Assembly: GCA_047967505.1 (NCBI GenBank)
Contig: CM106540.1
Direction: 5' to 3' (one strand)
Source of the DNA: Dipteris shenzhenensis
Lineage: Eukaryota > Polypodiophyta > Polypodiopsida > Gleicheniales
DNA: 64,000 nucleotides
This document shows, one piece after another, positions 23,201-33,485 of the stretch (the stretch's first letter is position 1; every line of letters begins with the position of its first letter). The notes beneath the pieces are model-generated. The model made no database searches. It saw only the letters and a program-made list of their open reading frames with translations, and had not been told where the DNA came from. Made by a program: the position numbers and the translations under genes.

Positions 23201-26200
23201 CCAGACTTTATCTCAGCTAGAAAAGCAATGTCTGAATCATTTTCAGCTTCTCTTTTCTCAGCCATCTTCTTCTACTTCTCAGGTTAAATTAGCTAGAAGC
23301 AAATTTATTGATCTTGTCTCTCCTATTATTTCTTTGTCAAAAGCTTCATTGCTGAAGTGTCTTTTTCAGATATTGGATTGGATGATGCTCTCAAACATTT
23401 GGGTAAACATAAATCCCCTGGTTGGAATGGGTTGACGGTTGAATTTTTTGTTGCCTTCTGGGCTGAATTGAAGGGTCCAATCTTGCAGCTCATTAATGTA
23501 GCCTGACAGCATCAACATCTTCCTTGAGCTTGGAAGCATGGTCTCATCAAGCTTGTGCCCAAAAAACTATTATGTGAGACTATGGCTGTGATTGGAGGCC
23601 CATCACTTTGATGCCTGTTATATATAAACTTATTGCCAAAATGTTGGTTCACCGAATAAAGGATATTCTTCATGATGGTCTTCATCCCAGGCAATATAGT
23701 TTTGTTCCAAGAAGGCATATACATGATAATATCTCCAATACTCTCATTGCAATGGAATATGCTAAAGATTCAGCACAAGATGTTTTGCTCATGCAGGTGG
23801 ATGTGGCAAAGGCATTTGATACCGTACAGTGGGATTATGTCTCTCAAACCATGTCTAGACTGTAGGATCCCGTAGGATAGAATAGATGCATCTTGCAAGA
23901 GGTGTGAGAGCACAATGAAAGAAAGATGGTAGATCTCTATTATGATTGTGAGAGAGAGGACTCTCTCTTATAGAAAGGGGGAGAAGGTAATAGCTTCCCT
24001 ACATAGTGGCAATCAGCCCCTACATCAGTGGGAATCAATCCCTACATCAGTGGGATTGCCTTTGTCTTACATCATCACTTAGGTCACACACTAGACACAT
24101 CATAGCACTTGATGTGCCTTTACAACCCACACAAACACACATGTGACTCCCCTAGATGCACACATGCACCATAGAGCAAGCCCTTGATCATACTTACCCC
24201 AACAAACCCCCCCTCAAGGGGTTGCCTCTTGCAGTGTCAAGGATACATCTAGTCTCATAGTTTCTCATGCCATCTCATGGTGGTCAAGGATTAATCTATG
24301 GCTAGGATCTCATGCTAGCAAGGGTTCCCAAGGGTGTGAGGTTCACAGAAATGGGATAGTCAAAACACATATCACATGGCCTACATCATATGGTGACCAG
24401 AGGTGATTTACATAACATATTCTTTTTGGAGTACTACTCCAGGCAGAGAACCTCAAAATTTGACCAAGTGATGATAAACAAAAAAGACAAAGTGCCTAAA
24501 AAGCATAGTCTTCATTTTCTTCATTTGCTGATGGAGTTCTTCCTTCAGGCATAATTGCTTTGTTGTTGAAGTAGTCCTTCTTGTCTTTAGCTTTTTCTTT
24601 TGTAGACCTCTTCCCATTCACAACATTCCATATCTTCTTTTTCATGAGCATAAACTTGGCTTTTGTTTGCTAAGTATGGAAACTAGTTCCATCCAACTTC
24701 TCAAAAAAGGTCTTAGCTTCCATGGCAAGGTCTTACCCGAGGGCAGTGTCTAGTGCCTTACAAGTGAAAATATGAGCAATAAAAAATAATCCTTCAAAGT
24801 ACAAGCATTTAGTGTAGCAAAGACTTGTAACCAAATTCCATACTACAAATCAATGATGCTTTCACTTGCATGCTTCATAGAGGTGGCTAAATGAAAGTAT
24901 TCCAAGCAAATCCAGGTGTAGCAACTTAAAGCAAAGCTGTAGCCATAGTTGTACTGAAGCTATTCAACACTTTAAAACATCAAAAATGCTAAAGTAGCAT
25001 CTAATGTAGCATCAAACTCACAACCTTGTCAAAACTGTCCAAAACAGAGACCAGGACTTGGAGGGCTTGTATCTCACTCTTCAAAGCAAAGAAAAGAGGG
25101 CTTTCTAGGTAGAAACAAAGCTGGTATACCAGAGAAGAACCACTCAAGAGGAGAGGCGAAATGCCGCGTCACGTCGCCATAGCCAGCAGCTTGAAAGTCG
25201 ACTGGTTTTTTTGCTGTTTCTCCCTCCCTGGTGGACCATTTCCCTTCAAATCTGGACAGGAGCTAGCTCATACTGTTGTGCAAGCTTGGCTCAGAGGAAT
25301 TTTGGAATGGCTGCTCCAGCAAGTCACATTGCAAGAAAAGGCGTCAGGATGAAAACGACTGTTGCGCAGTTCCGTGGGCAACATTCTCTAATTCCTCTGA
25401 CGTGGAAGTTCGCCCATATGAAGGGTCTCTCCAGCCAGAAGAACCCTGAGAATGGTTGCTTGTAGGTGGTGAACTCAGCTCTCAAAGATTTGGGGAAGGA
25501 GAAAAATGGAGAAGATGAGAAACTAGTAGTTTATGCTAGAGATAGCATCTGATGCTAGGCTAGGCTAGATCTAGAACCTAAAGCTCTGATACCAATTGTA
25601 GGACCCCGTAGGATAGAATAGATGCATCTTGCAAGAGGTGTGAGAGCACAATGAATGAAAGATGGTAGATCCCTATTATGATTGTGAGAGAGAGGACTCT
25701 CTCTTATAGAAAGGGAGAGAAGGTAATACCTTCCCTACATAGTGGCAATCAGCCCCTACATCAGTGGGAATCAATCTCTACATCAGTGGGATTGCCTTTG
25801 TCTTACATCATCACTTAGGTCACACACTAGACACATCATAGCACTTGATGTGCCTTTACAACACACACAAACACATGTGACTCCCCTATGCACCATAGAG
25901 CAAGCCCTTGATCATACTTACCCCGACATAGACTTGGTTTTGGCTCAAAGCTAGTTAATGTCATTTATTGGCTTTACCCAGATTCCACTGCTTAATGCTT
26001 TATAGGGAATCATTTGTCTGAGTCTTGGACTCTAGGACAATCAGTTCGACAGGGATGCCCTCTCAGTGCTTTGCTCTATGCTATTGCTTCTCATCCTTTG
26101 CTTCTTTATATGGATCATCTCGTAGATACTGGACAACTTGTGGAGCTTCAGATTCCTAAATCACGGCCTTTCATTGCAAAGGCTTATGTAGATGATTCTT

Positions 26201-29200
26201 TCTTCATGCCAAAGAATTGTCCTCTGGAGCTTTGCTTATTCATAGATACCCTTTCTGATTTTGGATTGGCAGCTGGTCTAAATATTAATTTTCAGAAACC
26301 AAAACTCTTGCCTCTCAAGCATTGTGACTGGCATGCTCTTCTTTGCCAGGTCAGATTATTCATCCTGAGAACATAGTAAGACATTTGGGTTATCCAATTG
26401 GCTGAAAAATCAGCAATAAGCAACAAATGTCTTAGGTATTCAACAAAATTCAGGACAAATTAGAATATTGGAAGATCTCCACTTGGCCTTTGCATGTGCG
26501 GCTTCGAATTGTCCAGTCCATTGTTTTAGCTTATGTTCAGTTTTACATGCCTTTACTACACTGGTCATCTCGAGATCTCTCTTCTTTTATGTCTCAAGCT
26601 ATGGAGATTTTTTGAAAAACTAAGCTTCATAAAAAAGCTTTGAGGTTGCTCAAAATGGACCTGCTTTGCTCTCCAAGGATGCATGGAGGTTTCAATATTC
26701 TAAACATCAAATTTCATGTGTTGGCAAAAAAGGTCACTATGATCAGGGTTTTTTTTCAGCAAGAGCAGCCATGGTCTATGATGTTAGCGTTTTTGTGTGG
26801 CCAGATGCGCACAAATGCTTATGGGCATTGGCTTGTTGATACATGGGAAGTAGTACTTGGCAAGTTTCAAGGTAAATATTCACAGGCATATTCTCTCTTT
26901 TCCGGCAACTTGTCAACAATACAATCTTCGGATGCATCATAGGCCCATATGGAAAGTTATTGCAGAGATCTTACTCCCTTTTGTTCCGATTCCACCATTG
27001 GAAGTAAGAGACAGGCTTCAAGATTGGCATCTTCAGTCTCCAAGTCCAGGCTTATCCTCTCAACCTTTGCATTTATTGACTTCCATACAGGCTTATAGAT
27101 TGATTTTACCTCCTCCATGGATTGCTCATTATGCAAATTCTCTTTGGCATCTAAATAAGTCTTTATCTTGGTGGAAAGCAAAATTGAAATTGATATGGAA
27201 GTTGAAAATGCCATTAGAGACTCTTTTTCTAGAGATGCATTGTTGGAATTTTTCCAGTGGGAGTGAAATTGGCTCAAAGAAGGATTGCCTCTCCTCTTTG
27301 TCCAAGATGTCATCATGCTCTTGAGAGTATTCGGCACTTATTGTGGTTTTGTTCATATTCCAGAGACCTTCTGGACAAGATCTCCTATTTTTTATCTCTC
27401 AGATTTCTAGCACACAGGTTCTCGAGGTTTTTCTGGATGTTTGGCAGCTTATCAGATTCTTTGTCCCAGTATTCTATTTTCTTCCATTGGATCAGATATT
27501 GGGCATTACAAACCCTCTGGCTTCAGCGAAATCATGCATTTTTTAATTCATCTCTTCAGCACCCTTATGAGTTCTTCCGGGCCTCATTACGGCAGTCCTT
27601 ATATGATGCCTTGCATGAGGAGGATTTGGATGTCTCTTACATTGAGCTTTTCTTTTACTGTTTCTCATAAATAGGGCATTGGCTCTTTTTTGGAGCACTG
27701 CCGTGTTGTAAAATGGATGTTTCTGTTAGAAACTCACTGTGCCCACCTGTGAGCCCCTGATTTGAGGGGACAAGGGGCAGTGAGAGGTAGGAGGGCTGGG
27801 AAAGAGAGAGACTCAGGCTGGCATCATAGGCAACCAGCACACGGGCTGGTTGCTGCCTGCAACAGCAGGGAAACAGGGGCCTTAGGCCTCACTTGGAGGC
27901 GCCTGCAGCTGCGCAGACTGGCTGCACAGGGCACCCTTAAATAGGGGCCTGTGGCAGGCCGAGTCGGCCCAACCAAGGCCAACCCTGGTCGGTTTTCTAG
28001 GGCCATCTGGTCGGCCACCAGACAGGGTACCAACCCTGCTGGTCGGTCAACCCAAGGGGCCTGGGCAGTGCCTATAAAAGGCCCACTCCTTCATTGTTTC
28101 CAGCATCCAGTGCAAGACTGAAAGCCTCCTTCCAAGGCTGTGCTGTGCACTCAGTTCTGGAGCAGTTTGTGAGAGAGAGAGTCCTTCAGTATTTATATAC
28201 CTAGATGAATCCAGGAACATTCCCAAACTCATCCTCTAAAAACACAACATAGTGCAGTTTCAATCTCATGATAGTCACTCACAAGGTTGAAAACCATAAA
28301 CTCCATCATGCATAGCAGGGACTAGCTACTATGACATCCCCACTGATGTCATCAGCGCCCAACAATGGGTGTAGACCATAGTATAAAAATATGCTGTCAC
28401 ACATACAAATCCACACACCCACACATACTTGAGCATCAATTTATACAAAGTCTTCGTACTGAGTTTCTGTCGGCACTCCGGAGCTAAAGGGCAGACTCAG
28501 CCATGATGAAGGCTAGCACTAAAGGAGAAGGCTAATCAAAAGGTAGTCCAAAATCTCTTCATTCAAGCTACAACTGCTTGTGAAGTCTAAACATTTTCAT
28601 TTTAGTCTCTCCCCAACGAGCATCTAAATCTAAATCTAGCTGATAGTGCAACGCACCATTTAAGATAGAAAGAATTATCACAATACCAGCAGGCCGCAAC
28701 TTGGCTGTATTTTGTATTGCTCCCTGTGAGCTGTTTCTTCTGCCCACCACCCGGTGGATGAATATACTCTCTCTCTCCGTCCAAGTTATTTCTGAGTGAG
28801 TGTTTATTGCATCTGTGATCATCTATCTGAGTTGAGTGTGTGTAAGAGTTGGAGAGATCTTGGGTGGAGGTTTGAGTGATTCATTCCCTCCTATTCTCTA
28901 ACATGGTATCAAAGCCATAGGCTCTCAACTCTTCTTCATCAAAGCACTCTCTGAAGGAAGGAGTCCCTTGGCAGAAAGGCGATTCTGTTTTCAGCTCAGG
29001 TTAGCACAAGAGGTCAGTACATCTTTTTTTGCTTTCGTTCTTCAGTTTGCTATTCACCGAGATGGATCACTCACACTCCACATGTTGCCACAGAGTTTCA
29101 AAAGTTTTGTGACTACGGTCACTGCGGGTCAACAGACTAAGCCAATCACCTTTGAGGAGCTTGGCCCACTCCTGCTTCAGGAGGAGGCTCGAGAGAAACT

Positions 29201-30981
29201 CTTTATGCAAACCGACGAGAAGGCATTAGTGGCCAAAGACAAGCCTGGAAAAGGCAAGCCAAAGGAGTCCAAGAAGTCAGAGGACGCTGACCGCAAGAAG
29301 AAAATGGAGTGCTATTACTGTGAAAAGCTTGGCCACTCCGCCAAAGAATGCCGAAAGAAGAAGGCGGATCAGAAGCGGAAGAGACAAGCCAAGAACAAAG
29401 AAGAGCCTAAGAATGATTCTGCCAATGTGACGACTGGACAGTTGTTTTTAATCAGTGAACATTGTTCAGCATATGCAGTCAATGAAGGTAAAGAGGGTTG
29501 GTATGTTGACAGCGGTGCTTCCAAGCACATGTCCAACAGAAGGACTTAGTTCAAAACCATGGAAAGTACACACCCGGATTCCAAAGTTTCTATCGGGGAT
29601 AGCCGAACGTGTCCTGTGAAGGGCATCGGTAGCATTCCTTTCATTACAACCGCGGGTGAGAAGAAGGATATCTCTAGAGTACTTTATGTACCCAACCTTT
29701 GCAAGAACTTACTGTCTGTAAGTCAGATGGACAAAAACAACATGGCAGTTCAACGCATGGGTGCATGTGCACAAGGAAGACAAGACCAAGCTTGATTCCC
29801 GGAGCAGAAAATGTATCTTTGTTGGGTATAGCGAAGAATCCAAGGCCGATCGACTCTTCGACCTAGTAAAGAAGCAGATCCTTATCATTCGGGATGTTGT
29901 CTTCGAGGAAAAGAAACCTGAACCCCAGAAGGAGCCTCAGATTGAGGAGGAGGAGATTATTCAACCCACAAACCCAGCCTACCCCAGGTTGACCATCCAA
30001 GAGGTGGCAAAATCAGAAGCTGATGTTCCACAAGATGCTGAGGAAGAGCATGATGTTCCAGAAGCAGTTCCAGTAACTCCTCCCACTAAGAAGCAGAAAA
30101 GGTTGCCCCAATGGTACCTAAGGACATTGGAAGAGTCTCGGGTCACCGAATTACCTGAGAGTAGCAGTTCCGGATTGTGTCGGTCCCAACATCTTTAAAA
30201 GACCCCATCCGTGAATTTTGCGTTGGTGGCTCAGCTTGACGAGCCAAGGACCTTCGAGGAGGCGAAGGACAATCCAGAATGGCAGGCTGCCATGCAGGCA
30301 GAGATGGATGCTATCCTGAAGAACAATACCTGGGACTTAGTGGCCAGGCCCCCGCGACGGAAAGTCATCGGCACTAAGTGGGTATACAAACTTAAATACA
30401 AATCAGACGGCAGCTTGGATAAGTATAAAGCAAGGTTAGTGGTCAAAGGTTTTGCTCAAACTGAAGGCATGGATTTTGATGAAACTTTTGCTCCCACAGC
30501 CCACGCAGTTTGTGAGAAAGAGAGTCCTTCAGTATTCTCCAGCACTTTGCTGTATTTTGTATTGCTCCCTGTGAGCTGTTTTTTCTGCGCACCACCTGGT
30601 GGATGAATATACTCTCTCTCTCTCTCCGTCCAAGTTATTTCTAAGTGAGTGTTTATTGCATCTGTGATCATCTATCTGAGTTGAGTGTAAGAGTTGGAGA
30701 GATCTTGGGTGGAGGTTTGAGTGATTCATTCCCTCCTATTCTCTATCAGTTTCATAATATAATGTTCTTGGTTTCGCCAAAAAAAAAAGGCGTGTGCACG
30801 CATGCATGCACGAAAATATATGTACATGTATGAATGTATGTATGTATGCATGCATGCATGCATCTGTACATGTATGTATGTATGCATGTATAATTATGTA
30901 TGTATATACACAATGAACATATTCAATTCTACAAATTGATAACTTTTGTGAAAAGCAAAGCTAAGAAGGGAAGGAAACATG

Positions 30982-31040
<59 letters not shown>

Positions 31041-32185
31041 CTGACTGCAGAGGTTAATGAATGCTGGAGCTGTGGAGAAAGACCTGCAGAAGACTAGGGG
31101 AAAGGTCAGAAGCCTTCATAGGCTCATATACAGGGACAACCTGTTGTACACACTGGCCAATCTGTAGGGCCGGCCATGTCTGCTAGGCTGACCCAACCTG
31201 ACACATCAGACTGCTGTTTCAGCTGGCTGGGGCCTTGGGCTACCTGTCCATGTGGCGGTCCACCCGGCTGCCTGCCACCTGTGGTAGACCTGCTGTTGGC
31301 TACCTGTCCATGTGGCGGTCCACCCGGCTGCCTGCCGCCTGTGGCAGACCTGCTGTAGGGCCGGCCATGTCTGCTAGGCTGACCCAACCTGACACAGCAG
31401 ACTGCTGTTTCAGCTGAATGGGGCCTTGGGCTACCTGTCCATGTGGCGGTCCACCCGGCTGCCTGCCACCTGTGGTAGACCTGCTGTTGGCAGCCCTTTG
31501 ACTGATTTGGCTCATCATAGATGCTCACGGGCAGGCTGTAGATGCCCATCAGACCAACAAACTCATTCATCAGAAACACTTGTTGAACCGCAGTGTGTAA
31601 GACACTCCCATAAGGTCCTGTTATAACACAATGAACTGCCAACTACATAAATGTTACCGAGTAAGATATATACCTTTGTAAGACTAGAATAAGTCCAATC
31701 ATACAAATTTAGAATTTTTGTTGTTCTAAAGATCAAAAATCTACACAGAAAATAAAAGAGAAAATGAAAGAGAAGAAAAAAGAGGTAAACAAAAACTTCT
31801 GAAGCGCCCTCTCTAATTAGTAGTTGCTAAGTTTCACAAAAATACATTTAGGTTCATAAGTGTTTTACATCTGGCAGTACTTGGTAAGACAGCACAATCT
31901 TGTAGCAATGCTTTAATCAGCTAACGACACTGATCATTACCGTGGTGTGGTATTGGTATGGATGCTATACTTTAACTGCTTCTAACGTGTATTAATATCA
32001 TCTGTCAATGACTATCAGTAGTGATAGATATTATAATACATAGTCAGCAAATGGTTTCTAGAAATTTTCTACACATGCATTTCAGGAGTTTCAAAGAGAA
32101 TTGTTTTGTAATTTTCTTCATACATGTGGCTAGCCAATAACACACAGATCTCAATCCAAATGAAGTGACTTGGTTTCGTCTCAGA

Positions 32186-32262
<77 letters not shown>

Positions 32263-33450
32263 TTGTAAGACTAGAATATATCCAATCTTACAAATTCAGA
32301 TTTGTGTTATCCAGAATCATGAGTAGAAATGCTTAAAGACTTCATATCAGAGTTTTGGGCCTATCCCACCATCAAGATTATCACTTGTGTGTATTTGGAC
32401 CAGATAGTAGCTGATGCAGGGCGTATTGAATGGAACAGGTGCTTCTGCAAGAGTTCAAAAAAGGCAAAAGCAACAGAGAGAGAATGTACTCAATGTAGAC
32501 CACATCAACCATCCCTCTATAGAAACCTCCAGCTAGGCAGTTCAAGCACAAGCCATAGGAGCCTCCAAAACTACAATTGAAGACATGACACAGATACAGC
32601 AAATTCACAGGCACAATATGGAGGCAGAAGCAGCAATAGCCTGATCCACCAGGTCAGTAGGCCAACCAGGCCACATGACAATCTGCTGGCCCAAGGTAGA
32701 TCTGCTAGTTAGCCCCATTCCGGTTCAGCGAACACAGGCACAATATGAAGGCAGGAGAAGAAACAGCGATGCCCAGGCCATGTTACATCCGCTAGAAGGG
32801 AAGTTGACCCCATTCCAAGCCTGGGTCAAACGCTTTTGGGTGCATGGCGTGCTATGATGTATGCCTCCATCCGTCCAACTTCAATGCCTCCTCAAACAGC
32901 ACTCATTCCCCTTGCTGGTTGCTCTAAATACACAATTCCCTAGGTTCCGTGAGAAGGTGGGCTGGAGAGAGATTCATTTTAGTGCTTCCTAAAGTAGGAC
33001 TGACAGCTGACAAGTTAACTGCCTCCCCTACAGGGCTGATAATGATCTGCAATTGAGAAAGAGCAGCATTAAGATGCCCTCAGCAAATTAAAAACAAGGC
33101 TAAAAGCCCCTCAACCTGGAATAGCTATGAGAAGCTGAACCACAGACGGCAAGCTAAGGTGCTGTTAGGTTGAGAGAGGCACAGAGAGAGAGCGGCACAG
33201 AGAGAGAGAGAGACTCAAAGGGCTCACCTCACATGTACCACGTGCATTCAAAAGGAGTTTTCTAATTCAAATTTAGGGAAAATTTTAACAAGGTTACAAG
33301 AACAAGAAGGATTTTTAAATTCAACTTTAGGAAAAAGCCTGTTAGTTCATAAGTAAAGAGGGGTGGTTTTTTGTGGAGGGAAATTTGATGGGTTTTTTAA
33401 ATACCCTTTAAATACACGTGATACATAGCGTTTCTTAGTAGCACACCCTC

Positions 33451-33485
<35 letters not shown>

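Larger units (their letters stand above)
23861..25928 (-). mobile_element. Element C: short gag-only LTR retrotransposon nested in LINE-B
   Basis: The LTRs are 23861-24204 (344 bp) and 25597-25928 (332 bp), both starting TGTAGGA and ending CA, and differing mainly by small indels. The TSD TAGAC is exact at 23856-23860 and 25929-25933. The PBS is on the minus strand next to the right LTR, and a G-run PPT (complement about 24206-24212) is next to the left LTR, so the element reads right to left. The 1.39 kb interior has only a gag remnant and no pol. Confidence 0.92.
27724..28903 (+). repeat. 5' LTR of copia D
   Basis: It is 1,180 bp and starts TGTTAG; it ends TCTCTAACA before the PBS at 28904. 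The last 200 bp match 30546-30748 closely. Compared with the 3' copy, about 512 bp (28193-28704) are extra. It is GC-rich in its first 350 bp. Confidence 0.85.
27724..30748 (+). mobile_element. Copia D: deleted Ty1/copia element nested in LINE-B 3'UTR
   Basis: The element starts TGTTAGAAACTC and ends CTCTATCA, flanked by the exact TSD GTTTC (27719-27723 and 30749-30753). The 5' LTR is 27724-28903, followed at once by a PBS (TGGTATCAAAGCC). The 3' LTR is only the last 244 bp (30505-30748), fused directly to RT. The gag N terminus, the integrase core, most of RT and RNase H are deleted. Confidence 0.92.
20370..30788 (+). mobile_element. LINE-B: non-LTR retrotransposon with two nested LTR elements
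   Basis: LINE-B lies antisense in BUD31 intron 2. It comprises ORF1 with a CCHC knuckle, an ORF2 with endonuclease, RT and zf-RVT segments, a 3'UTR and a 10-base poly(A) at 30779-30788. It is split twice: by element C (23861-25928) between RT blocks, and by copia D (27724-30748) in the 3'UTR. Removing both insertions with one TSD copy each rejoins the RT (MSRL then GFG) and the 3'UTR tail. The 5' boundary (about 20370-20700) is uncertain. Confidence 0.88.

Noticed and set aside
31124-31642. 172-residue minus-strand ORF with a repeated [13 protein letters not shown] motif
   Set aside because: It is a product of the 60/191 bp tandem repeat, open on both strands, and lies in a BUD31 intron.
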